A stretch of DNA of 18,187 nucleotides from CAWEHT01 sp963808455 (GCA_963808455.1 CAWEHT010000180.1:1-18187); one strand, 5' to 3'; shown: positions 1 to 7,520, counted from the stretch's first letter. Numbers and translations are program-made. The notes: generated by a model not told the origin, from the letters alone.

Positions 1-380
1 TTACGATAGAAGATGTGGTTGGCTGGCTTGCCCCACGCCTTTTCCTGGTCGTCGATGCGTTCGGCCACCACGCGCAAAGCATCCGTGCTCGCGAAATCTG
101 CGGCCATGTATTGCATGCTGCCGGCAAATCGATCCCAGGCCGCCGGGTCTGCCTTGCCGCGCGGCGAGAATTGATCTACACCCTCACGGAGGTGCTGGCA
201 CCACTCTTCGGTGCTCATCTCTTTCTTGTCGACGCCGAACACCGCGAACGCGGAAGTAAGCCGGCCGGCGGCATGCAAGCTGTAGAGCGCGGGGATCAGC
301 TTGCGCCAGGTCAGGTCACCTCCCGCCCCGAAGATGACCAGAACGGCGGGGCCAGGCCGCGCCGAGTGACGTGAGCTCAT
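1..380 (-). CDS. zwf: Glucose-6-phosphate dehydrogenase, N-terminal part (runs off the window edge)
   Basis: This is the first ~126 residues of glucose-6-phosphate dehydrogenase, which oxidises glucose-6-phosphate to 6-phosphogluconolactone with NAD(P)+ in the cytosolic pentose phosphate pathway. Residues 13-27 carry the nucleotide-binding motif VLVIFGAGGDLTWRKL. The family form is GASGDLxxRKL, so the usual Ser is Gly here. Further on, NHIFYR near residue 121 matches the family's 'N-x-x-F-Y' strand. The ATG is at 380-378, with AAAGGG about 10 bases upstream; the same frame has a stop (TGA) just upstream. Only 9-10 residues precede the first beta strand, which is short for the family. The reading frame is open to the edge of the window. 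The gene begins immediately after a broken transaldolase start, so it may have lost its original 5' end and be using a substitute start. Confidence 0.85.
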   Translation of the reverse strand, partial: MSSRHSARPGPAVLVIFGAGGDLTWRKLIPALYSLHAAGRLTSAFAVFGVDKKEMSTEEWCQHLREGVDQFSPRGKADPAAWDRFAGSMQYMAADFASTDALRVVAERIDDQEKAWGKPANHIFYR

Positions 381-381
381 A

Positions 382-488
382 TTCGATCAGCCCTTTCAGC
401 TCTCCGGAGAGCGTCATCTGCCGCTGGGTGAAGTCCAGCCATACGCTCTGGCCGAACTCCTCCAGTTTACGTAATGGGTTGTTACCAT
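382..488 (-). pseudogene. tal: Transaldolase 5' fragment, truncated
   Basis: The encoded stretch NPLRKLEEFGQSVWLDF, continuing to SGELKGLIE, is the typical first ~35 residues of transaldolase, including the GQSxWLD motif. In the family this continues with a GLRGVTSNP segment, but none of the three frames contains it. Instead the sequence passes straight into the start of zwf. The natural start is probably the ATG at 488-486, with GGAGG seven bases upstream. That ATG is one base out of frame with NPLRK, so a base is missing near 481-485. The catalytic lysine barrel is entirely absent, so no active enzyme can be made. Transaldolase next to zwf is a common pentose-phosphate arrangement. The break looks like an internal deletion, or an assembly join. 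Confidence 0.7.
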
Positions 489-568
489 CAAATATCCTCC
501 AGCACGTCTGGATTCAGCGCACGCTTGATTCTGGACCAGGCCACGAGTCGCCATTGCGCTGGTTCCAT
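488..568 (-). pseudogene. 3' end of an unidentified gene upstream of tal
   Basis: A 26-codon open stretch starts at an ATG at 568 and ends ...WSRIKRALNPDVLEDI. Its stop overlaps the tal start as TGATG, a spacing typical of translationally coupled operon genes, and the tal ribosome binding site lies inside it. The ending resembles the C-termini of FAD-linked oxidases ('RIKRALDPxxxLNPG'), but this is too short to assign. It lies in the same frame as, and directly after, the stop of the permease remnant. Its own 5' part is probably lost. A chance open frame remains possible. Confidence 0.3.
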
Positions 569-577
569 CGCTGAAGA

Positions 578-706
578 TCAGGAACGGCCTGCGGCCTGGC
601 GTCGCGAGCGGGCCACGGCATCGATCGTGACCGCCAGCAGCAAGACCGCGCCGGTTGCCATGAACTTGATGGAGCCGGAAAAGTACTCTTGCCAGCGTGG
701 ATTATT
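578..706 (-). pseudogene. Ribose/xylose-type ABC transporter permease, C-terminal remnant
   Basis: The last ~43 residues are WQEYFSGSIKFMATGAVLL, then LAVTIDAVARSRRQ and a short basic tail. This resembles the final transmembrane helix and positively charged end of RbsC/XylH-type sugar permeases (typical form 'xGxVLLxAVxxDxxxRRR'). The frame stays open upstream to about 1120, but that part has no hydrophobic helices or permease motifs and reads like non-coding DNA, so only the 3' end survives. A good sigma70-type promoter overlaps the point where similarity begins. The remnant sits upstream of broken pentose-phosphate genes, consistent with a decayed pentose uptake and metabolism operon. Confidence 0.5.
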
Positions 707-732
707 ATAACGTGTGCCATGCAAATTTGCAA
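704..732 (-). promoter_or_regulatory. Predicted sigma70-type promoter reading toward tal/zwf
   Basis: On the minus strand TTGCAA (732-727) is followed after exactly 17 bases by a perfect TATAAT (709-704). Transcription would start near 697 and run through the permease remnant into the tal fragment and zwf. The -35 is imperfect and lies in a GCAAATTTGC palindrome (721-730). Confidence 0.5.
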
Positions 733-1046
733 TCATCCTGAGCTTGAGCCCCTGGCTCTGCTCGGGCGCCCGAGACCAAGGCTGGTGCGGGAGTCCCCTC
801 CGGCACCAGTCTGAGCTGGTCGGGTAGCGTTGGGCTGAGGGCGAAAGAGGCTCACGGTTCGTGCCGGCGGCCTCAGCTTCTGCCTGCCAGCAGTTTGAGC
901 GCGTCTCCGGCCGCGACCGGCACTCCCAGGATGGGCTCCATGCTTTAGCTAATCCTGTACCATATAAGTGCCGCACTTGATATGCCATAAGCTTATATGC
1001 CAAGAGTCCTGGCCGGCGAGGGGATGCTGAAGATTGCAGATAGAAA
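733..1046. other. Non-coding stretch with palindromes; no gene recognised
   Basis: I find no convincing gene here on either strand. Structures visible: a perfect 14-base palindrome CTCGGGCGCCCGAG (761-774); a 12-bp hairpin with a 4-base loop and one mismatch (782-793 with 798-809, CTGGTGCGGGAG / CTCCGGCACCAG); and a TA-rich palindromic patch around AAGCTT near 987-996. None is followed by a T-run. A 22-codon open frame (941-873, minus; MEPILGVPVAAGD...) has only a weak ribosome binding site. Confidence 0.5.
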
Positions 1047-1080
1047 CGCTCACGCGGAGCCGAATGGTGCCGCGTGAGCG
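1047..1080 (-). terminator. Hairpin terminator downstream of ctpA
   Basis: A perfect 11-bp inverted repeat, CGCTCACGCGG (1047-1057) with CCGCGTGAGCG (1070-1080), encloses a 12-base loop. On the minus strand it is followed by TTTCTATCT, a weak U-tract. It lies about 75 bases past the ctpA stop and probably ends the AI-2E/ctpA transcript. Confidence 0.55.
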
Positions 1081-1155
1081 CATTTAGCGCGAGGAGCGCG
1101 GCCAGGTCTTCTGGCCGCAAGGGTTTCTTGCTATCGGATCAGCCGCCGCTCTACC

Positions 1156-2434
1156 TTACTCATCGGCCACCTGGTGCTCGGTCTGGCTGCGCCTGACGGT
1201 GGTCCTGTCAAGCAGCTGGACGGCGTGCAGGAGCTGAGTATCTCCACTGGCCTGCAATTGGGCGGCGCTCAGGCCGCGCTCTGCTTCAGGCGTCAGCAAA
1301 TCGACCTGTGCCGGCAGGTCCACCTTGATGTCGGGTGTGATGCCCTGATGCCAGATGACCCGCCCTTTGGGAGTGAGCCACTCTTCGGTTGCCAGCAACA
1401 GCGCTGAGCCGTCGGACAGGTTGAACTCGTTGAGGACCGTGCCGGTGCCAAACGTCGTGGCGCCCAGAAGTGTCGCCGCGTTTGGCATCCTGGAGGGCGC
1501 CGGCGACGATCTCGGCGGCGCTGGCCGTGCCCCCGTTAATCAATACGACTGTAGGCAGGCTCGTCGTGGAGCTGCTTGCCTGGACAGGCACGGCCGTGAT
1601 CTGGCCCTGCGCATTCTTCTCCTCGAGCACATTTCCGGTGTGCAGAAAGTCGCTTGTGACCCCGATCGCTTCGCTGAGCAGGCCCCCAGGATCGTTGCGC
1701 ATATCCAGGATGATGCCAGTCGAACCGTGTTTGGCTGCGTCGGCCAGGGCCGAATCGAGATCCTTTGTGGCACCGTCGCTGTAGCCGGCGATGCGGATGT
1801 CAACAAGTGTGGTGCCGGGCAGGTATTCCCAGGTGACGCTGTGCACCTCGATGCGGGCGCGGATGAGGGCGACGTCGTGCGGCTGCCCACCGGAGGATTG
1901 GATAGTCAGCGTGACCTTGGTGCCCGCAGGCCCCAGGATCTTGGCTACCACCTCGTCAAGCGTCAGGCCGCTAATATCGTTCCCATCGACCTTAAGGATC
2001 ACGTCGCCAGGCTTGAGGCCCGCCTCTTGCGCGGGTGACCCGTCCATGGGCGCCACGATGACCACATGGTTGTCCTTCATTTGAACTTCTGCGCCGATGC
2101 CTTCAAAATGCCCTTGCGTGAAGTTCTGCTCTTGCTGGCGCATGGCAGGTGTCAAGAAAGTGCTGTGGCCGGTGTCTCCCAGGGCATCCACCATGCCGCT
2201 GATGGCAGCATAGGTCAATTTCTGGGGCTGGGCAGCCGTGGAATCCACATAGGAACGGTGGATGAGGTTCCATGCTTCATTGATCAGTCCGATGTTGAGG
2301 GTGTTGTTGTTGCTCGTCTGGCTTGCAGGCGCTGCCAGCACCTCGCGATCCAACACCGCGCCACCCAGTCCCCCGATCAGCAGGGAGAGCACGATCAAGC
2401 AAGTGAGCGCCAGCCGGCGTAACGGTGCTTTCAT
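1156..2434 (-). CDS. ctpA: S41-family C-terminal processing protease (CtpA-like), frameshifted, catalytic Lys position changed
   Basis: An exported serine protease of about 425 residues once one frameshift is repaired. Residues 1-35 form a signal peptide or anchor (RRLALTCLIVLSLLIGG). A PDZ domain spans ~105-185 (DGSPAQEAGLKPGDVILKVDG). The S41 catalytic domain contains GIILDMRNDPGG and the nucleophile motif NGGTASAAE, with Ser305. An extra G in the run near 1473-1479 shifts the frame after ALQDAKR; the other frame continues ATLLGATTFGTGTVLNEF to the stop at 1156. The family's Lys of the Ser/Lys dyad lies 25 residues after the Ser, in 'TFGKG'. Here that position is Thr (TFGTG). Other Chloroflexota proteins may share this, which I cannot check. 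The start ATG (2434) overlaps the upstream stop as ATGA and has TTGGAG six to seven bases upstream. Confidence 0.85.
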
Positions 2435-3514
2435 GTTCGCTCCAATTCCACATGGATAGACGTGCCGGATGCCGCAGCGGGCTCGGCCAGACGTCCTTGC
2501 GCCTCTTCGATCAGCGTGGTTATCACCACCGCGACGGGTATGGCCAACAGGGTACCAGGAAGTTGGGCAGCTTTGCCTCCGATCAGCAGTGCCAGAAGCA
2601 CGAGGGCGGGGTGCAGGTTCGTCACACGCCCGTAGAGCGCCGGCGCCAGCACGTGGCCCTGGAGCTCGGCCAGGACAAGATACAGGAGTGCAACATATAT
2701 GGCCAGAACAGGGTTGACGGAGAGGGCACTGATCAGGGCGAGGATGAGAGCTACCAGCACCCCGACGTAGGGTATGAAGTCCAGCAAGCCCCCGATGATC
2801 CCGATGCTGAAGGCAAACGGCACGCGCAGGAGAAACAGGACGCTGCTAGAGGTGACGGCGAAGAAAAGCGCTATGGCAACCTGTGCCCAGAGCCACCGCG
2901 TCAAACGCGACCGCAGCGCTCTCGAGACTCGCCACGCTCGAGGTCGTTGGGCCTGGGGCAGCCACGTAGCGATCAGTTGTGTGCCGATCGAGGGATCGAC
3001 CGCGAAGATGAAGGCCAGCACCAGGACGACGGCCAGATCTACTACCAGCTCCCCAACGTTCAGCAGTGCCACCAAGGCAGGGCCCAGCATCCCCTGTGCG
3101 GCCTGTCCCACGCTCTGTGGCAGCAGGCCGGCGCTTGAAGGCAACAGATCTCCGACCACTGGCACCGCGCGGGAGCGCGACCAAGCCCCGGCTCAAAACC
3201 TCTGGCAGTGTCCGCCGGATATGGCGGGTCTCGACTCGCAGCACCGGCAGCAGCAGGTGTGCCAGCAGTACGAACGCGCAGAATAATAGCCCGTAAAGCA
3301 GCAGCACGGCCACCGCACGCGGGATCCGCTTCTTTTCGAATAAATCAGCCAATGGGGCGATGGCCAGACACAAGAGGTAGCCTGTCAGGAGGACCGCGGC
3401 GACGTCGAAGATCAGGTCCGCCTCACGTATGACTAGCCAGAGTGCAAAGCCCAGGCCGGCCAAGCCAAGCCAGGTCCCGAGGTTTGGCCGCCAGGCCGAC
3501 GGCGGCGTCACCAC
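2431..3514 (-). CDS. AI-2E family transporter / PerM-like membrane protein (frameshifted)
   Basis: A polytopic inner-membrane protein of the AI-2E/PerM family, about 360 residues after repair, matching the usual ~350. N-terminal helices start near residue 14 (LGLAGLGFALWLVI). The family hallmarks near the C-terminus are present: GGLLDFIPYVGVLVALI, then a Q-G-H-V-L-A-P motif (AELQGHVLAPALYGRVTNLHPALVL-type segment). The family includes an AI-2 exporter (TqsA), but most members have other or unknown roles, including Na+/H+ exchange, so no substrate is assigned. A single-base frameshift near 3166-3172, in CCGCGCGG, joins the two frames; between them a periplasmic amphipathic segment is encoded. 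The start is GTG at 3514 with GGGGAGG nine bases upstream. The stop overlaps ctpA, so the two are one coupled operon. Confidence 0.85.
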
Positions 3515-3520
3515 TGTGAC

Positions 3521-3549
3521 TTGCCTCCCCTTACAATTTTACGTAGAAT
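3521..3549 (+). promoter_or_regulatory. Predicted promoter of the methyltransferase gene
   Basis: TTGCCT (3521-3526), a 17-base spacer and TAGAAT (3544-3549) give a plausible sigma70-type promoter, with a start near 3556 and a ~50-base leader. It is interleaved with the divergent promoter on the other strand, so the two may compete. Confidence 0.4.
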
Positions 3550-3569
3550 AGTATGATCGACCTCCTAAG

Positions 3570-3598
3570 ATTGTAGAAGGTTGCAGAGCTGTCGTCAA
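3570..3598 (-). promoter_or_regulatory. Predicted promoter of the AI-2E/ctpA operon
   Basis: On the minus strand TTGACG (3598-3593), 17 bases, then TACAAT (3575-3570): five of six matches in each box with ideal spacing. The transcript would start near 3563 with a ~50-base leader before the GTG at 3514. Confidence 0.6.
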
Positions 3599-3605
3599 GA
3601 GGCAA

Positions 3606-4397
3606 ATGAGCGACTTGGCTTTTTACGACGCCCTGGCGCCGCTGTTTGACGTGATGACCGACTGGGAGGCCCGGCTTGCCGCCGAAGGCCCATTTCTGCG
3701 CGCCATTCTCGCGGAAGTTGGCGCGCATTCCGTGCTCGACGTCGCCTGTGGGAGCGGAGGGCACGCCTTGGCCCTGGCCCGGTGGGGCTACGCGACGGCG
3801 GGAGTCGATGCCAGTTCGCCGATGGTAGCCCTGGCTCGTTCCAAGGCCGCCAGAGCCGGGCTCGAGGTACCATTCGCAGTGGCCGAACTGGCCGGATTGC
3901 CCGAGCAGTTTGGCGAGCAGAAATGGGATGCGGTGCTGTGTCTGGGCAATTCCCTGCCCCACTTGCTGACCGACGAAGATTTGATTGGGGCCCTGCGCGG
4001 CATGGCCGCCGTCATGTCGCCCGGTGGGCTGCTCCTGCTGCAAAACTTGAATTATGACCTCCGCTGGCAGACACAGCCCAGGTTCTTCTTACCTCAAGGG
4101 GGCAGCCTGAATGGCCAGGAAGTGCTGGTCTGGCGTTTTGCCGATTACGACGTGACTGCCGGGCGCATCGCGTTTCACGTTGCGCTCTTCCGCAAGGCCC
4201 CGAAGGCCGGTTGGACTGTTGAGGTGCACACCACTCCCCAACGCCCGCTACTGAAGGCTGCCATCGAACAGAGCCTGGCAGCCGCGGGGTTCGAGGCAGC
4301 CCGCGCCTACGGCCAGATGACGTTGCCGGCGCCGCCTTTTGACCCCGCCAGCTCGGGGGATCTTGTGATCGTGGCGCGCCGCGGTCCCGCTTTGTGA
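3606..4397 (+). CDS. Class I SAM-dependent methyltransferase
   Basis: A complete 263-residue cytosolic methyltransferase that would move a methyl group from S-adenosylmethionine to an unknown acceptor. The Rossmann-fold motifs are clear: motif I VLDVACGSGGHALALA at about residues 43-58, the acidic end of strand 2 in GVDASSPMV (~67-75), and motif IV DAVLCLGNSLPHL (~108-120). After these comes a mixed strand/helix C-terminal part (RIAFHVALF, VEVHTTPQRPLLKAAIEQ) of the UbiE/methyltransferase-25 type. The start ATG has AAGAGG five bases upstream. It is transcribed alone, divergent from the AI-2E operon and convergent with dedA. The family does not predict the substrate. Confidence 0.85.
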   Translation: MSDLAFYDALAPLFDVMTDWEARLAAEGPFLRAILAEVGAHSVLDVACGSGGHALALARWGYATAGVDASSPMVALARSKAARAGLEVPFAVAELAGLPEQFGEQKWDAVLCLGNSLPHLLTDEDLIGALRGMAAVMSPGGLLLLQNLNYDLRWQTQPRFFLPQGGSLNGQEVLVWRFADYDVTAGRIAFHVALFRKAPKAGWTVEVHTTPQRPLLKAAIEQSLAAAGFEAARAYGQMTLPAPPFDPASSGDLVIVARRGPAL

Positions 4398-4460
4398 CGG
4401 GCAGCGACGCGCCACGACGGCCCGCCGGCGCCCCGATGGGCGGCGATCAAGAGGGACTAT

Positions 4461-4483
4461 CGACGGTAAACAACCATCCGTCG
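4461..4483 (+). terminator. Possible weak terminator between converging genes
   Basis: CGACGG and CCGTCG (6 bp) enclose an 11-base loop and are followed by TTT on the plus strand, 63 bases after the methyltransferase stop and just past the end of dedA. The stem is short, so this is a weak call. Confidence 0.3.
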
Positions 4484-4485
4484 TT

Positions 4486-5130
4486 TCAGTTGGTCGCTTT
4501 GGCGACGCGCCTACGGCCCCGCTGGATATGGTGGTAAAGGTAATATGCCACCGCAGCCACGATGACTATAGCTATGGGGAGGTCGAACGGTCGCATGGCT
4601 GTCCGCAGCGACAGCCAGTTGCTGCCGAGCACGAAACCGCCGTAAGACAAAAGGCCACACCAGATCAACGAGCCGGTGAACGTAAAGATCGCGAAGCGCA
4701 CGAAATTCATCCTCACGATGCCGGACGGCAGGGAGATGAAAGTGCGCACGACTGGCAGTAGGCGCGAGATGAAGGCAGCCCAATCGCCCCAACGCCCGAA
4801 CCAGCGGTCTGCCTGGTGCAGGTCTTCTTCGTTGACGAGGATCCAGTGTCCATACCGCTGGATCAGCGGGCGTCCGCCCCAAGCGCCCAGGCCATAGCTG
4901 AGCATGGAGCCCAAAGTGCAGCCGGTTGCGCCGACCAATGCGCCAACGACGATGGCGAACAGCGGGGTGCGGCCGAGGGCCTCAGCCAGCATCCAGCCTG
5001 CGAGCGGCATGGTCACTTCGCTGGGCACGGGGATGTTACAGCTTTCCACGATCATGATTACCAAGACCCCGGGCCAGCCGATGGTCTGTAACAGGTGGGT
5101 CAGAAACTGGACGATGTGCTCTTCGATCAA
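4486..5130 (-). CDS. dedA: DedA/VTT-family membrane protein
   Basis: A 214-residue polytopic membrane protein of the DedA (SNARE-associated/VTT) family, members of which act in membrane homeostasis and as lipid flippases. Family signatures visible: ESCNIPVPSEVTMPLAGW (the conserved E...P.PSE loop), GCTLGSMLSYGLGAWGGR (G...G...Y..G...G), and FISRLLPVVRTFISLPSGIVRM (F.R..P..R......AG..M). A basic tail (HHIQRGRRR) is at the C-terminus. I place the start at TTG 5130 (protein begins LIEEHIVQF). It has GGAGG five bases upstream and gives the usual family length. The longer open frame back to 5271 would read through the promoter. No partner gene adjoins it. Confidence 0.85.
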   Translation of the reverse strand: MIEEHIVQFLTHLLQTIGWPGVLVIMIVESCNIPVPSEVTMPLAGWMLAEALGRTPLFAIVVGALVGATGCTLGSMLSYGLGAWGGRPLIQRYGHWILVNEEDLHQADRWFGRWGDWAAFISRLLPVVRTFISLPSGIVRMNFVRFAIFTFTGSLIWCGLLSYGGFVLGSNWLSLRTAMRPFDLPIAIVIVAAVAYYLYHHIQRGRRRVAKATN

Positions 5131-5157
5131 GCATGCCTCCGGGAGGGAAGTGCGCAG

Positions 5158-5187
5158 ATTATAACATTGCGGTCTGCCTGTGGGCAA
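5158..5187 (-). promoter_or_regulatory. Predicted dedA promoter
   Basis: On the minus strand TTGCCC (5187-5182), an 18-base spacer, then a perfect TATAAT (5163-5158). The start would be near 5151, leaving a ~20-base leader with the GGAGG that serves the TTG start. Confidence 0.55.
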
Positions 5188-5224
5188 AAGAACCCCGGAG
5201 GTTGCTGCGCCCGGCCAGGCCTGT

Positions 5225-5253
5225 TTGACGCCCATCTGGGCCGGCCGTATAAT
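5225..5253 (+). promoter_or_regulatory. Strong predicted promoter giving a nearly leaderless mRNA
   Basis: TTGACG (5225-5230), exactly 17 bases, then a perfect TATAAT (5248-5253). The ATG of the fusion gene is only 11 bases past the -10, so the transcript would start about five bases before the ATG or on it. No Shine-Dalgarno sequence is present. Confidence 0.7.
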
Positions 5254-5264
5254 GCGTTTCCAAC

Positions 5265-7221
5265 ATGTCACATATCCAAGTCAACGGTGCGCAGATCCAT
5301 TATGATCTGTTCGCCTGGCAGCGATGCCATATGGGGGGTGCCCCGCTGATCTTGATCCATGGTGCTGCCGGCACCGGCGCCTCGGCCTGGAGCGAGGTCG
5401 CTCCCTTGCTCGCCCGCCACTACCAGGTGATCGTGCCTGACTGTCGCGGTCATGGGCGCAGCACCAACCCCGGGCACGGCTATGCCTTCCGCGAGATGGC
5501 AGCCGATCTCGTCGAGCTGGTGCGCCGGCTTGGGCACACGCGCGCACATTGGGTCGGCCATGGTCACGGCGGCAGAGTAGCTTTGGTCGCGCTCCTCGAA
5601 TATCCGGAGGTGGTCCAGACATGCATCTTGCAGGCCACCCCATCCCAGGTGACCCAGGAACTGGCCTATACGTGGCTTGACCTTTTTGACCCTAACCGCC
5701 TCGCCGTCCTGGCGCCTGAGCGTGCCGAGAGCCTTATGGCATTGCATAGCTCGATGCACGGCGCTCTGTATTGGCGTGAGCTGCTGCAAGCCACGCTCGA
5801 GGAGACACTGCTTCAGCCAGGCTATGCGCGCGACGATTTGGCCCTGATCCGCCGGCCTGTCCTGGTTATCCAGGGCGCGCTGGATGAGGTCTTTGGCTCT
5901 GAGGCTAACGGTCGCTGGCTGGCGCGTCAGATCCCCGGCGCCGAAGCCTGGTTCCCGTCGGCTGCCGGCCATGACGTGCAGCGAGACCAACTCTGGCCCT
6001 GGTGTGAACATGTGTTCGATTTCCTTGCGCGGCGAGGGGACGACGCCAACAACGCGCTGGACAGCCTGGCGCGCGCCTGTTTTGACGATCCGCGCACGAC
6101 GGTATTTAGCGTCCACGCCGAGGAGTTGGCACCCGAGCCGAGGCGCGGGCGTTCCTCGGTCATCGCCCCGACGTTTGCCGAGCAAGCTACCAGCGAGGCC
6201 CTCGAGGGCGAGGTCTGGTGGGATGCACCTGCACCGCTGCGGCTCGTGGGCCAGGTGCTGGTAGATGGTCAGCGTGAGGCGGCCCTGGCTGCGGTAAAAG
6301 CGATAGCCTGGCCTTCAGCATCGATCAGCGATGAGGTCCAGGTGCTGCTGAATGATCACACGCCTTGGGCGCTGGCTAACGCTGTGGTGGCCGACCTTCG
6401 CCGGCTGCCCGATGGCAATGCCGAGAGGATCAGCCAGCTCTTGCCCGGCGAGACGGTGCGTTTGCTGTACGAGAGCGATGGATGGGCGCACGTCTGGGCA
6501 GAGGCTGACGGCTATGTGGGATGGGTCGAGGGCGCCGCGTTGTGGCCCTGCCCCGACAGCGGCGTCGGCACGTGCTTTCTCCAGCGCTGCTGATGCCCTG
6601 GTAGCGGCGGAGCTTGCTACGGCCTACCCACGGCCGGCCCGCTCCGCCGGGCCGGTTGGCAAGCTGCCTTTTGGCACGATGCTTCCGGTGATCGCCAGGC
6701 GGCGCGGTTGGGCCGAGCTACAACTGCCGGACGGCCGGTCCTGGTGGGTGGCGCAGACTGACCTCTTACCCCTCGCCGACCGGCCAGCAAGAGATGCGGC
6801 TGGCATCGCCCGCGCTCTCGAACTGATGCGCCGATGTGTGGGCGCACCCTACCTGCCCGGAGGGCGTACGCCTTTTGGCTTCGACAGTGTCGGCCTCGCT
6901 CAAGCTTTTCTGCGCCTGCTTGGCGTGCCGGCTCCGCGATCTCTGGAGCGGCTATGTCAGGCTGGTCAAGCGGTCGCAGAAAGGCCCGAGCCCGGGGATC
7001 TGCTCTTCTTCGCCCACGAGCCGGTGCAAGATGAGCAGAGACGTCTGGCTGGCGGCGAGCGAATATCGCATGTTGCCATATCGCTTGGGGGTTTCGATCT
7101 GCTGCAGGCGGGTGGCGGCGCGCTCTGCGTAAACTGTCTCGGCCTCGAGCCCGCGCAAACTCCGGCGGCGGCCTGGTTGCAGCGCCACCTGGTGGGGTCG
7201 CGTAGATATGTGGGAGGGTGA
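5265..7221 (+). CDS. Fusion protein: alpha/beta-hydrolase fold + BON-like region + two SH3-like domains + NlpC/P60, both nucleophiles substituted (frameshifted)
   Basis: About 650 residues after one frameshift between 6500 and 6590. Residues 1-257 are an alpha/beta-hydrolase fold: oxyanion motif HGAAGT (32-37), nucleophile elbow VGHGHGG (97-103), acid Asp207 in GALDEVF and base His236 in AAGHD. The expected Ser at 100 is Gly (codon GGT, 5562-5564). Residues ~275-362 look like a BON-type alpha/beta module (RLVGQVLVDG...DEVQVLL). Two bacterial SH3-like domains follow (GETVRLLYESDGWAHVW; GTMLPVIARRRGWAELQL), then an NlpC/P60 peptidase domain (GAPYLPGGRTPFGFDSVGL...EPGDLLFF...ISHVAISLGG). Its catalytic Cys ('FDCSGL' in the family) is Ser, codon AGT at 6886-6888, while the His is kept. 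The second half resembles cell-wall gamma-D-Glu-diamino-acid endopeptidases. No signal peptide is visible. The substitutions suggest binding rather than catalysis. Confidence 0.75.
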
Positions 7222-7223
7222 AA

Positions 7224-7520
7224 ATGCCTGTGTACATCGTCTACATGCAAGTCAAGCCTGAGTCGATCGCGGCGTTCGTGGCGGCCACCAAGGAGAACGC
7301 ACGCCACAGCATTCAGGAACCAGGAATAGCGCGATTTGATGTCCTTCGACAACAAGATGACCCCACACGCTTCGCGTTCGTGGAAGTGTATCGTACCGAG
7401 GAGGCCCATGCGCGCCACCGGGAGACTGCCCACTATTCGGCCTGGCGCGATGCCGTGGCCAATATGCTGGTCGAGCCGCGCACGCATGGTTCGTATACCA
7501 ATGTGTTTCCGGGCGAATAG
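7224..7520 (+). CDS. LsrG/YgiN-like small monooxygenase-fold protein
   Basis: A 98-residue protein of the antibiotic-biosynthesis-monooxygenase (ABM) ferredoxin-like fold, closest in pattern to LsrG/YgiN. It has the MPVYIVYMQVKPESIAAFVAAT first strand and helix, EPGIARFDVLRQ, RFAFVEVYRTEEA and HRETAHYSAW. The conserved His and Tyr of the LsrG active site appear to be kept (HARHRETAHYSAW). LsrG acts on phospho-AI-2; others in the family oxidise quinols or are uncharacterised, so the substrate is open. The ATG at 7224 follows GGGAGGG at suitable spacing and starts three bases after the upstream stop, so it is co-transcribed with the fusion gene. A GTG at 7218 in the same frame is an alternative start. 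Confidence 0.75.
   Translation: MPVYIVYMQVKPESIAAFVAATKENARHSIQEPGIARFDVLRQQDDPTRFAFVEVYRTEEAHARHRETAHYSAWRDAVANMLVEPRTHGSYTNVFPGE

Noticed and set aside
873..941. 22-codon ORF MEPILGVPVAAGD... on the minus strand
   Set aside because: Weak ribosome binding site, no recognised family and no neighbours to support it.
709..1120. Long minus-strand open frame running into the permease remnant (180 codons)
   Set aside because: No hydrophobic helices or permease motifs upstream of codon ~137; the DNA holds palindromes, a terminator-like stem and a promoter. Only the C-terminal 43 codons look like protein.
2425..3138. Long antisense open frames across ctpA, AI-2E and ABC genes (e.g. 237 codons here)
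   Set aside because: They are shadows in GC-rich sequence with Gln/Arg/Asp-rich, low-complexity translations and no motifs.
2431..3514. AI-2 quorum sensing linked by the AI-2E protein and the LsrG-like protein
   Set aside because: Most AI-2E-family members do not handle AI-2, the two genes are 3.7 kb apart in different operons, and no luxS or lsr transport gene is present.
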